A stretch of DNA of 64,000 nt from Snuella lapsa (GTDB lineage Bacteria; Bacteroidota; Bacteroidia; Flavobacteriales; Flavobacteriaceae): positions 12,487-76,486 of the forward strand of contig NZ_BAABCY010000079.1 in NCBI RefSeq assembly GCF_039539345.1. Direction: 5' to 3'. Under the pieces are notes generated by a model that was not told the DNA's origin, searched no databases, and worked only from the letters and a program-made list of their open reading frames with translations. Position numbers and translations under genes: made by a program. Shown piece after piece: positions 19,480 to 28,155 of this stretch. Each line of letters opens with the position of its first letter. The first letter of the stretch is position 1.

Positions 19480-21552
19480 ATGTCCACTAAATTTGCTTTA
19501 TTCATACTGCTCGCATTCAATTTAACTTTACCAATACATGCTCAAAAAATAAGGGTTGCCTGTGTAGGCAACTCTGTTACTTATGGCGCCGGTATAAAGG
19601 ATAGAGATATCAACTCCTATCCTTCGCAATTACAAAAATTACTTGGCACCAATTATGAGGTGGCGAATTTTGGACACTCAGGTGCAACCCTGCTTAAAAA
19701 CGGGCATAAGCCCTATTGGGAAAAACCAGAATTTCAAAGATCAAAAGACTTTGCTCCCAATATAGTAATCATTCATTTGGGGCTGAACGATCAGGGCAAT
19801 AACAATTGGCCGGAGCATAAAGATGAGTTTGTTGCCGATTATCTGGAGATGATCACGACCTATAAAAATCTCCCAAGCAAACCTCAGGTTATGATCTGTA
19901 AAATGACACCCACCTTCTCAGGACATCATTGGTTTGAAGAAGGTATGCGCGAAAGTTTTAAAGACATTCAGTTCAAAATTGAAACAATTGCTTCCACAGC
20001 AAATGTAGAACTTATAGATCTGCACGAACCCCTATATCGCTTTCCTGAATATTTCCCGGATAATTTACACCCCACAAAAGATGGTGCTGCCATTATAGCC
20101 CAAAAAGTATACACAACAATTACCGGAGATTATGGCGGATTGCAGTTACCAAAATTTTATGGAGAAAACATGGTTTTTCAGCGTCATGCTCCCATTGTTA
20201 TTTCGGGTATCGCAAATGCTAACGATCGTATTACGGTTCACTTAAACACCAGAAGTGCCTCAACAACAGTGGCAAAAAACGGCATTTGGCAAGTTACTAT
20301 TCCCGCCATGAATGCAGGCGGGCCATATACTCTTAACATTCAATCAGAAGAGTCTAAAGACATTCACTTTAACCAAGTATACATTGGCGACGTTTGGCTG
20401 GCCTCAGGCCAATCGAATATGGACTTTAAGGTGAATCAAATGCAATCTTATGAAAGTGTTTTAAAAGATTCTTTAAGCCCGAATGTTTTTGTTTTATCAA
20501 TGGATCCTAAGGTTTTAAAAGGAAACCCTTTTACTGAAAAAGAACGTTCCCTTTGCAATACAAACGATTACTTTGAGTACTCTAATTGGAGTAATACCCG
20601 CGACGAAACATTAGAAAACTTTTCAGCAGTTGCTTACGCTTTCGCCTATACTATTCAAAAAGAACTGAATGTTCCTATTGGCATTATTTGTAATGCTGTG
20701 GGGGGATCGCCAACCCAGGCATGGATTAGTCGGGAACGTATGGAGGCTACTCATGAGACCATTAGTATGCTTAACGACTCATGGTTTAATCCTTTAATAG
20801 ACACATGGGTTTCAGAACGAAAATCTGAAAATTTCGGAGGTGATAAACATACAAACATGAGACATCCCTACGACCCCACTTTTTTATTTGATTCTGGCAT
20901 TTTGCCATTGGTAGATTATAACTTTAAAGGGGTTATTTGGTATCAGGGGGAATCGAATGCCGAGCGAATAACTCTTCACTCTCGATTATTTAATATGTTG
21001 GTAAACGATTGGCGCTTGCATTGGCAAAAGCCCGAAATGCCTTTTTACTATGTGCAGCTAAGTAGCATTAACAGGCCTACATGGGGCCAATTTAGGGATT
21101 CGCAACGACAACTGCTTTCCATACCCCATACAGGTATGGCGGTATCGTCTGATGTTGGTCACAAAACCGATGTACATCCAAAGCAAAAATGGATCGTTGG
21201 AGAACGGCTGGCTAAAATTGCATTAAATAAAACATACGAAAAATCAATAAGCTTTTCCGGACCTTTGTTGGATTATGTAAATATTCGAAATGATTCCCTG
21301 GAAATTCATTTCAAATATGGAGATGGCCTAAAAACAGTAGATGGTGCTCCCATAAAAGACATAGAGATTGCCGGCGAAGATAAAGTATTTGTTAAGGCTA
21401 TGACCAAAATTAAAGGGAACAGGATCATTGTTTGGTCCAAGCAGATTAAAAACCCACGGTTCGTCCGGTATGGCTATAGCCCTTTTACAGAAGGTAACCT
21501 CGTTAATAAAGCTAACTTACCTGCATCAACATTTTCAAACATTATAAACTAA
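19480..21552 (+). CDS. Two-domain sialate O-acetylesterase (SGNH hydrolase + SASA domain)
   Basis: The protein is 690 aa with an N-terminal signal peptide ending near HAQ (residue 22). Residues about 24-215 are an SGNH/GDSL esterase with block I VGNSVTYGAG, a GLNDQGNNNW block and a DNLHPTKDG C-terminal catalytic block. Residues about 225-685 are a SASA/SIAE-type domain with IGDVWLASGQSNMDF, GVIWYQGESNAER and DVGHKTDVHP, which carry its catalytic Ser and His. Both active sites look intact. O-acetyl groups on sialic acid block sialidases and lyases, so the enzyme would work with the upstream GH33. It starts 13 bp after the sialidase and ends 5 bp before GH27. Confidence 0.88.
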   Translation: MSTKFALFILLAFNLTLPIHAQKIRVACVGNSVTYGAGIKDRDINSYPSQLQKLLGTNYEVANFGHSGATLLKNGHKPYWEKPEFQRSKDFAPNIVIIHLGLNDQGNNNWPEHKDEFVADYLEMITTYKNLPSKPQVMICKMTPTFSGHHWFEEGMRESFKDIQFKIETIASTANVELIDLHEPLYRFPEYFPDNLHPTKDGAAIIAQKVYTTITGDYGGLQLPKFYGENMVFQRHAPIVISGIANANDRITVHLNTRSASTTVAKNGIWQVTIPAMNAGGPYTLNIQSEESKDIHFNQVYIGDVWLASGQSNMDFKVNQMQSYESVLKDSLSPNVFVLSMDPKVLKGNPFTEKERSLCNTNDYFEYSNWSNTRDETLENFSAVAYAFAYTIQKELNVPIGIICNAVGGSPTQAWISRERMEATHETISMLNDSWFNPLIDTWVSERKSENFGGDKHTNMRHPYDPTFLFDSGILPLVDYNFKGVIWYQGESNAERITLHSRLFNMLVNDWRLHWQKPEMPFYYVQLSSINRPTWGQFRDSQRQLLSIPHTGMAVSSDVGHKTDVHPKQKWIVGERLAKIALNKTYEKSISFSGPLLDYVNIRNDSLEIHFKYGDGLKTVDGAPIKDIEIAGEDKVFVKAMTKIKGNRIIVWSKQIKNPRFVRYGYSPFTEGNLVNKANLPASTFSNIIN

Positions 21553-21557
21553 ACTAA

Positions 21558-22742
21558 ATGAAAACATTTTATTCTCTTTTAACCATTCTATTTTTATCCA
21601 GCATTAGTTACGCTCAAAAATTTGAAAATCTCGCATTAACACCTCCAATGGGATGGAACAGCTGGAATCGATTTGAGTGCGAAGGCGTTAACGAAACCGT
21701 AATTAAAGAAATGGCCGACGCCATGGTTAGTAAAGGCTTAAAAGATGCAGGCTATGAGTACATTGTTATTGATGATTGCTGGCAGATAGGACGCGATAAA
21801 AACGGGTACATTATTATTGATAAAGAAAAATTCCCTTCAGGCATTAAGGCGCTGGCTGATTATATCCATTCCAAAGGATTGAAATTTGGCATCTATTCCG
21901 ATGCCGGAACAAAAACTTGTGCGGGTCGCCCCGGAAGTAAAGATTTTGAGACCCAAGACGCCGAAACTTATGCCAAATGGGACGTAGATTACCTAAAGTA
22001 TGATTGGTGTTTTACCGAAGGGCAAGATGCCAAACAATCCTACAGAACCATGAGGGATGCGCTCTATAAGGCAGGTAAACCCATTGTTTTTAGCATGTGC
22101 GAATGGGGTACTAACAAACCATGGGAATGGGCACAAGACGTGGCGCATCTTTACAGAACGACTTTGGACATTGATATGAAAGGTAGGTTCGATGGTGATA
22201 TTTGGGGGAATCAATTAGGGTGGACAACCATACTCGACAAACAAGTAGGTTTAGAAAAATACGCCGGTCCCGGACATTGGAACGATCCGGATATGCTGGC
22301 TGTTGGCAACAACCATATGACCACAAACGAAGCAAGAGCCCATTTTAGCATGTGGTGCATGTTGGCCGCTCCTTTAATGGCCGGTAACGATTTAAGGTCT
22401 ATGACCGTAAACGACCAGGATATTTTAACAAACAAAGCCTTAATTGCAGTAAACCAAGATGCCTTAGGCAAACAAGGATTTAAAATTGAAGATTTTGGCC
22501 ACTTTGAAATTTGGCAAAAGCCCCTATCAAACGGCGATATCGCACTATGTTTTTTTAATAGGGACACCAATAACAAAAAGTACAAAATCGACTGGGAGAA
22601 AATAAGAATCAAGGATTTCTCGGGAGAATATACCGTGCAAAACCTATGGAATCACAAAACTATTGGAACCACTGAAACAACGTATTTAATTGATGTTCCT
22701 GCTCGGGATGTAGTCGTGTATAGATTAACTCAAAACAAATAA
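21558..22742 (+). CDS. GH27 alpha-galactosidase / alpha-N-acetylgalactosaminidase family
   Basis: The protein is 394 aa with a signal peptide ending near SYAQK (residue 20). It has the classical GH27 motifs: LTPPMGWNSWNRFEC near the N-terminus, YIVIDDCWQ, the nucleophile D149 in YLKYDWC and the acid/base D245 in HWNDPDMLAVGN, followed by SMWCMLAAPLMAGNDLR. A C-terminal beta domain completes the protein. The residues that separate Gal from GalNAc specificity cannot be judged safely by eye. The sialidase operon context would suit either alpha-Gal caps or O-glycan GalNAc. It probably ends the operon that begins with the epimerase. Confidence 0.9.
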   Translation: MKTFYSLLTILFLSSISYAQKFENLALTPPMGWNSWNRFECEGVNETVIKEMADAMVSKGLKDAGYEYIVIDDCWQIGRDKNGYIIIDKEKFPSGIKALADYIHSKGLKFGIYSDAGTKTCAGRPGSKDFETQDAETYAKWDVDYLKYDWCFTEGQDAKQSYRTMRDALYKAGKPIVFSMCEWGTNKPWEWAQDVAHLYRTTLDIDMKGRFDGDIWGNQLGWTTILDKQVGLEKYAGPGHWNDPDMLAVGNNHMTTNEARAHFSMWCMLAAPLMAGNDLRSMTVNDQDILTNKALIAVNQDALGKQGFKIEDFGHFEIWQKPLSNGDIALCFFNRDTNNKKYKIDWEKIRIKDFSGEYTVQNLWNHKTIGTTETTYLIDVPARDVVVYRLTQNK

Positions 22743-22761
22743 CCCCAATTCATTCTGGGGT
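22742..22761 (+). terminator. Weak hairpin after the GH27 gene
   Basis: A 6-bp stem (22742-22747 with 22756-22761) and an 8-base loop directly at the stop codon, without a good T tract. It may act together with the long palindrome 20 bp downstream. Confidence 0.35.
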
Positions 22762-22781
22762 CAAACCATTTTAAAAATGTC

Positions 22782-22808
22782 AGTTCGAGTGATTAAATCA
22801 CTCGAATT
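22782..22808. repeat. Long intergenic palindrome
   Basis: An 11-bp perfect inverted repeat (22784-22794 with 22796-22806), extendable by a G-T and an A-T pair, lies between the GH27 and GH20 genes. The arm begins with CAGTTCGAGTG, which from memory resembles a palindromic intergenic repeat widespread in Flavobacteriia. No second copy is present in this window. It could act as a transcript end or an mRNA-stabilising structure. Confidence 0.5.
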
Positions 22809-22858
22809 GGCAAAAATTTCATCAAAATGCACAAGGGAGTTAAATAAACAGATTAACT

Positions 22859-24895
22859 ATGAAAGCACTACAACTATTATTAGTAACTTTTATTTTTATT
22901 TTACATTCTATTTCATATTCACAATCTAATCATACAACTGCATTAGAACATAATTACCCTATCATTCCTACACCCCAAGAAATTAATTATGGTAATGAAG
23001 AAATAGAATTTAACCATATCAATATTCAATCTAATGAATTTGAAAACGAAGGCAAGTTACTATTAGCGTTTTTCAAAACAAATCAACTACAAAATAACCC
23101 CAATGGCTTATTAATTGAATTGCATAAAACGCCTATAGCAAACACCAGCAGTAATGAGGCCTACACTTTAACCATTTCAGACAAACTAGTTATTTCTGCA
23201 GCAACCTCCGAAGGCATCTTTTATGGTATCCAAACCTTAAAGCAATTATTTAGAATGCACAATGAAAAAGGCATTTTTCCTAAGGTAAAAATAACGGATT
23301 GGCCCGCATTTAAAATTCGTGGATTTATGCATGATACGGGGAGAAATTTTCAGTCGGTTGCCCAACTTAAAGAGCAAATAGAGGTACTGGCAAATTACAA
23401 ATACAATGTATTTCACTGGCATTTAACCGATAATCCCGGTTGGCGTTTAGAGAGTAAAATGTACCCCGGGTTACAATCGGAAGCCGCAACAACGAGACAA
23501 AAAGGACGGTTTTATTCCCTGGAGGATTTTAACGATATTCTTACTTTTTGTAAATCCAGACACATTACTGTAATTCCCGAACTGGACATTCCCGGGCATA
23601 CCGAAGCATTCAGAAAAGCGTTTCAGATAAAAACCATGAGCGATCCCAGGGTAAAACCCATACTTATAAATCTTTTTAAAGAGCTTTTAGATTGGACCAA
23701 CCCCAGGGATGTGCCTTATATCCATATTGGAACCGATGAAGTTAAGGCTAATATCGAACACGTTTCTAATGAGGTGTTACTTGATATTATCAACTTGATT
23801 AAAAGTGCCGATAGAGATGTTATCGTATGGAAACAAGGCATCCAAGTGAAAGAAGACAAAACCTCAATAAATCAATTGTGGGCACAACACAAACCAAGAA
23901 AGGGGCATCGATTTATAGACTCCAGAAGTAACTATATTAATCATCTTGACCCTTTTGCTGGTATGGCCCGATTATATTTTCAACAACCTTGCCGGCAAGA
24001 ACAAGGAACTGATTTAGCCCTAGGCGGCATTTTATGTGCCTGGCCAGACAATAACATTGGCCATGAACGTGATATACTAAGGCAAAATCCCATTTACCCA
24101 TCTATGGTATTTTATGCCGATGCCATTTGGAAAGGCAGAACCAAAGATTATCCCGAATATTGGGCTCAACTACCGCCTAAAGACACCCCCGAATTTAATG
24201 CTTTTAAAGCCTTTGAACAAAAGGTAATTACACATAGAGATTTGTTTTTTAAGGGAAAAGAATTCCAATATATTGCACAAACTGATAACTATTGGAAACT
24301 AATCGGCCCCTTTGACCACCTGGGTGATTACCAAAAATCATTCCCGGCAGAAAAAAGTATACACACCTCTTATACAATTGACAACCAATTATTCACCTGG
24401 ACAAATACTCATACTGGCGGGACGATCCATTTAAAACATTTTTTTGGTTTTCCCGCCGTTACCACTGCCAAATCAGGTACTTTCTATGCTTATACCAACA
24501 TATTCTCCCCAGATGACAGAACACAAGATTTTTGGATAGGCTTTCAAGGATGGTCACGATCCGGACGCAGAGGTGGGCCAACACCCAATATTGGACAATG
24601 GCATACCACCAATCCTAAAATTTGGGTAAACAACCAGGAAATAGCGCCTCCTATATGGAAACAACCAAACTTGGGGGCAGATACGCATGAGATTCCGTTT
24701 ATTGATGAAGATTATTTTTATAGAGCTCCAACGAAAATTAAACTAAAAAAAGGCTGGAATACCGTATTACTAAAAATTCCTCATGGCGAAAACTCCTGGA
24801 AATGGATGTTTACCTGTATACCTGTAAACGTTACAGAAAATGGTGTTAGAGAAGTAGACGAATTAAAATTTAGCACTACATTTGAGAATAATTAA
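22859..24895 (+). CDS. GH20 beta-N-acetylhexosaminidase
   Basis: The protein is 678 aa with an N-terminal signal peptide (about 1-22). Residues about 35-145 are a GH20b-type accessory domain ending in FYGIQTLKQLF. The catalytic barrel starts at IRGFMHDTGRNFQ and contains FHWHLTDNPGWRL and the Asp-Glu catalytic pair D293-E294 in HIGTDEVKAN (commonly HIGGDE in relatives). Residues about 470-670 form an extra beta-rich domain not usual in short GH20 enzymes; its end has a GWNTVLLKIPHG stretch seen in carbohydrate-binding jelly rolls. It should release GlcNAc or GalNAc from glycans after sialidase and galactosidase action. It lies 14 bp before the next SGNH gene. Confidence 0.88.
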   Translation: MKALQLLLVTFIFILHSISYSQSNHTTALEHNYPIIPTPQEINYGNEEIEFNHINIQSNEFENEGKLLLAFFKTNQLQNNPNGLLIELHKTPIANTSSNEAYTLTISDKLVISAATSEGIFYGIQTLKQLFRMHNEKGIFPKVKITDWPAFKIRGFMHDTGRNFQSVAQLKEQIEVLANYKYNVFHWHLTDNPGWRLESKMYPGLQSEAATTRQKGRFYSLEDFNDILTFCKSRHITVIPELDIPGHTEAFRKAFQIKTMSDPRVKPILINLFKELLDWTNPRDVPYIHIGTDEVKANIEHVSNEVLLDIINLIKSADRDVIVWKQGIQVKEDKTSINQLWAQHKPRKGHRFIDSRSNYINHLDPFAGMARLYFQQPCRQEQGTDLALGGILCAWPDNNIGHERDILRQNPIYPSMVFYADAIWKGRTKDYPEYWAQLPPKDTPEFNAFKAFEQKVITHRDLFFKGKEFQYIAQTDNYWKLIGPFDHLGDYQKSFPAEKSIHTSYTIDNQLFTWTNTHTGGTIHLKHFFGFPAVTTAKSGTFYAYTNIFSPDDRTQDFWIGFQGWSRSGRRGGPTPNIGQWHTTNPKIWVNNQEIAPPIWKQPNLGADTHEIPFIDEDYFYRAPTKIKLKKGWNTVLLKIPHGENSWKWMFTCIPVNVTENGVREVDELKFSTTFENN

Positions 24896-24909
24896 GACTC
24901 TTTTAAATA

Positions 24910-25560
24910 ATGAAAAAGCTCATAATCATACTTTTAATTACTACTGTTAAAATCGGATTAGCCCAAACTTATTCCGACCATTATTACAAAAGGAAAGCAT
25001 TATTCGAAAGCGAACCAGATACTAAAAACGAAATTATTTTTTTAGGAAACAGTATTACTGAAGGGGGTCAATGGAAAACCCTGTTTCCAAACAGAAATGT
25101 TATCAACCGCGGTATTAGTGGTGATGTTACGGACGGTATCTTATTTAGATTAGCAGAAGTTACTTCCTCTAATCCTTCAAAAATCTTTTTAATGATCGGG
25201 ACTAACGATATGGCGCGCGGAAAAAGCATTGATTATGTTATCGACGGTATTGTAAAAATCGTTTCTCAAATTAAAGAACAATCAAAAGACACAAAAATAT
25301 TTTTACAAACCATACTCCCAATCAATCCAAATGTAGGCCATAAATTTTCCGGACATAAAAACAACCATCAAAAAATTATAGAGGCCAATAAACGCATAAA
25401 AGCTTTAGCAGAAACATATCATTTAACATATATCGATCTTCATAAATTTATGCGTAATCGCAAATGGCATTTAAAATCAGAGTACACTTACGACGGATTG
25501 CATCTAAGTGAAAAAGGCTATAAAAAATGGAAGAAAGTCATTAATAAATACGTCAATTAA
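24910..25560 (+). CDS. SGNH/GDSL-family secreted hydrolase
   Basis: The protein is 216 aa with a signal peptide ending near GLAQ (residue 19). All four SGNH blocks are visible: FLGNSITEGG (Ser), RGISGDVTDGIL (Gly), MIGTNDMARG (Asn) and YDGLHLSEKG (Asp/His). It resembles small acetyl-esterases found in glycan loci and acyl-thioesterase I-like proteins. A second sialic acid or hexosamine O-deacetylase role is plausible from context but the substrate is not determined. It sits between GH20 and the creatininase-family gene, whose ATG follows its stop codon by 1 bp. Confidence 0.85.
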   Translation: MKKLIIILLITTVKIGLAQTYSDHYYKRKALFESEPDTKNEIIFLGNSITEGGQWKTLFPNRNVINRGISGDVTDGILFRLAEVTSSNPSKIFLMIGTNDMARGKSIDYVIDGIVKIVSQIKEQSKDTKIFLQTILPINPNVGHKFSGHKNNHQKIIEANKRIKALAETYHLTYIDLHKFMRNRKWHLKSEYTYDGLHLSEKGYKKWKKVINKYVN

Positions 25561-25561
25561 A

Positions 25562-26335
25562 ATGAGTAATCAGCCAAGACCCTATGTTTTAGCAGAATCG
25601 AACTGGAAACATGTAAAAGATGAGCAGTATACTGTTGCCATTTTGCCCTGGGGAGCTACCGAAGCTCACAATTATCATTTACCGTATGCCACCGACAACA
25701 TTCTTGCTGAATCGGTTGCCATAGAATCCGCTGAGAAAGCCTGGAGCAATCATGCCAAGGTTATTGTACTTCCCACTATTCCGTTTGGAGTAAATACAGG
25801 GCAAATTGATGTCCCATTATGTATAAATATGAGCCCGAGCACCCAATTGGCGGTTTTAAAGGATATTGGTTTTGTTCTGAATAAACAAAACATTAATAAG
25901 TTCGTTATTGTTAATGCCCATGGTGGTAATCACTTTAAACAAATGATTCGGGAGCTTTCGATAAGCTATCCGGATGTATTTATTTGTGCTTTAGACTGGT
26001 GGAAAGTTACTGATGCGGATCATTTTTTCGATACGCCCGGAGATCATGCCGGTGAATTGGAAACGGCAGTGGTCATGCATTTAACACCCAATTTTGTGTT
26101 ACCCCTCGAATTAGCAGGAGATGGAGCTGCCAAAACATTTAAGATATCAGGTTTAAAGGAAGGATGGGTTACTGCACAACGCCAATGGACCGAGGTTACA
26201 AGTGATACCGGAGTGGGAAATCCTTATAAGGCGTCTAAGGAAAAGGGAGAGAAATTCTTTGATGTGGTTACCGACAAAATAGCCCTGTTCTTCAAAGAAT
26301 TACATCACGCCGATTTAAATGATATGTATGAATAA
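25562..26335 (+). CDS. Creatininase-family amidohydrolase of unknown substrate
   Basis: The start is the ATG at 25562 (one base after the esterase stop), not the ATG at 25508 that overlaps the previous gene; this gives 257 aa. The creatininase fold signature is clear: LPWGATEAHNYHLPYATD supplies the metal-binding Glu, His and Asp, VNAHGGNH is near residue 120, and GDHAGELETAV carries a further His and Glu. No signal peptide, so it is cytoplasmic. Family members open cyclic amides or cleave small amides (creatininase, a formamide hydrolase in riboflavin synthesis, mycofactocin peptidase). Its place in a sialic acid locus suggests action on an N-acyl or lactam/lactone derivative of the sugar, which is speculation. 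Confidence 0.8.
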   Translation: MSNQPRPYVLAESNWKHVKDEQYTVAILPWGATEAHNYHLPYATDNILAESVAIESAEKAWSNHAKVIVLPTIPFGVNTGQIDVPLCINMSPSTQLAVLKDIGFVLNKQNINKFVIVNAHGGNHFKQMIRELSISYPDVFICALDWWKVTDADHFFDTPGDHAGELETAVVMHLTPNFVLPLELAGDGAAKTFKISGLKEGWVTAQRQWTEVTSDTGVGNPYKASKEKGEKFFDVVTDKIALFFKELHHADLNDMYE

Positions 26336-26382
26336 ACAGGCCGTTTCCCAATTTTCAACTAGAAACTAAAATATATTTTAAA

Positions 26383-26401
26383 TATTATGTTATACATAAT
26401 A
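26383..26401. promoter_or_regulatory. Candidate GntR/NanR-like operator, copy C
   Basis: The perfect 8-bp inverted repeat TATTATGT-TAT-ACATAATA is the best of the three copies. It is 40 bp before the start codon of the GEVED-sialidase gene. A TATATTTT sequence at 26372-26379, one base off the -7 consensus, lies just upstream. Confidence 0.65.
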
Positions 26402-26441
26402 CATTTTTTATTACATTTGAAGCATACAATATGCTGATAAA

Positions 26442-28097
26442 ATGAAACTTAACTCAAAATTTGTCTTATTATTACTTTCTCTATTCGCCTTTTCATGTTC
26501 ATCCTCTGCAGATGTTAAAATTGAAGAAGACCAAAATTCAACTGAAAATAATTGCAACTTAACCTCATCAAAGTCTACAACAAGCTACATTAATTATTTC
26601 AAGATAAATGACGGCACATTACTTAATCATATCTCAAACAATGTGGGTTATGAAAAAACCATTGATAATGACATAGCATTAACCTCAAACGGGTCTTACA
26701 AATTTAATTTTGGGATAGGCGATCCTACTAAAGGAAAATATAAGATTGTACATATTTGGATAGATAAAAACCAGGATGGTGATTTCAATGATCCACAAGA
26801 ACTTATCTTAAGTTGGAATGGCGAAAACAGCACCAATGATCTTCAATTTTCCAATAAACCAATAGGAATTATTTCTCAGTTGGGTTCAACCTTTCTAAGA
26901 ATAGTAATGAGATCATCCAATAGTCCAATTACCTCAATATCGCCTTGTAGTAATTTTAATGATGGAGAAATTGAGGACTATGCGGTTAAAATTGAACCGG
27001 CACCAGAGCCCCTTAGTGTTTTAACCCCTGAGGTCACACACGACTTATTCACAGGCAGTGGCACAACTTTTTTAACAGATGGCATTCCCCATACATTTAG
27101 GATACCGTCTTTAGTTACCACAAAAAATGGCACTTTATTAGCGATTGGCGATGGCCGGTTAAATAGTAATGCCGACGTTCCAAATAGAATAGACTTTTAT
27201 ATAAAGCGAAGTACCGATAACGGGACAACCTGGGGGGATAGTATTGTAATATCCAATACTATGTACGGCGGAGATGCATGTACTGTTGTTGACAAAACAA
27301 CGGGAAGGATATTCCTTTTCTATGCTTATTCACAATTCAAAAATATTTTTGGATCAGATGGAGACCCAAATAGTGTAAATTGCTTAAGATCCCGTTATAT
27401 TTATAGTGATGATGATGGACTAACATGGTCTGACCCTGTTGATTTAACAGCCGATTTATATAAACCTGGGGATAACTCATATTGGGCATCCGGAGGAACA
27501 GGTATTCAATTGAGAAATGGAACCTTGGTAATTCCAATAGCTATTGTAAGATCCGGTGTAATTTACGGCGGTTTATTATATAGTGCAGATCACGGTCAAA
27601 CTTGGAACAGATCTGCGACAAACAGCTATGATAGGTTTGATGAAAACACAATAGTCGAGTTAAACGATGGTAGAATTATGGTAAATGCAAGAAATCATTA
27701 TGGAACCTCTAACCGCTTAATAACCTATACTTCAGATTTAGGCTCAACGTGGGAACCTTACCATTTCGATTCAATATTGATTGACCCTATATGTCAGGGG
27801 CATATAACAAGGTATACTTCAACTTTGGATGGTTATGATAAAAATAGAATATTATTTAGCAATCCAGGTAATACGTCTTCAAGAAAAAATGGCACTTTAA
27901 GAATTAGTTACGATGAAGGTCAAACTTGGACGCATTCAAAATTATATCAAGAAGGCGATTCAAATTATTCATGCATAGCTATTTTACCTAATGGAAAAAT
28001 AGGTGTTTTATATGAAGTCAACCATTCGCTTTTAAGGTTTAAAAGATTTAACTTGGAGGATTTAACCGATAATATGGATACTTTCATTAATAATTAA
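26442..28097 (+). CDS. GEVED-domain plus GH33 sialidase lipoprotein
   Basis: The protein is 551 aa with lipoprotein signal and lipobox FSCS near residue 19. Residues about 40-185 form a GEVED domain (HIWIDKNQDGDFNDPQEL, later GEIEDYAVKI), a calcium-type beta domain common in secreted Bacteroidota proteins. Residues about 200-551 are a second GH33 propeller with FRIPSLV (first Arg), Asp-boxes STDNGTTW, SDDDGLTW, SADHGQTW, SDLGSTW and SYDEGQTW, and VELNDGRIMVNAR. The start region after FRIP reads LLAIGDGR rather than the more usual form with Glu-Ala-Arg. It has its own operator copy and promoter and lies 58 bp before the symporter gene. Confidence 0.88.
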   Translation: MKLNSKFVLLLLSLFAFSCSSSADVKIEEDQNSTENNCNLTSSKSTTSYINYFKINDGTLLNHISNNVGYEKTIDNDIALTSNGSYKFNFGIGDPTKGKYKIVHIWIDKNQDGDFNDPQELILSWNGENSTNDLQFSNKPIGIISQLGSTFLRIVMRSSNSPITSISPCSNFNDGEIEDYAVKIEPAPEPLSVLTPEVTHDLFTGSGTTFLTDGIPHTFRIPSLVTTKNGTLLAIGDGRLNSNADVPNRIDFYIKRSTDNGTTWGDSIVISNTMYGGDACTVVDKTTGRIFLFYAYSQFKNIFGSDGDPNSVNCLRSRYIYSDDDGLTWSDPVDLTADLYKPGDNSYWASGGTGIQLRNGTLVIPIAIVRSGVIYGGLLYSADHGQTWNRSATNSYDRFDENTIVELNDGRIMVNARNHYGTSNRLITYTSDLGSTWEPYHFDSILIDPICQGHITRYTSTLDGYDKNRILFSNPGNTSSRKNGTLRISYDEGQTWTHSKLYQEGDSNYSCIAILPNGKIGVLYEVNHSLLRFKRFNLEDLTDNMDTFINN

Positions 28098-28155
28098 ATA
28101 AATATCGATTGCTTGTTCTTTTAAACTAATAATTGACACATATAATTCTTCGAGA

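Noticed and set aside
22211..22612. 133-aa antisense open frame in the GH27 gene
   Set aside because: It is a shadow of the conserved GH27 coding frame; no domain or signal is seen.
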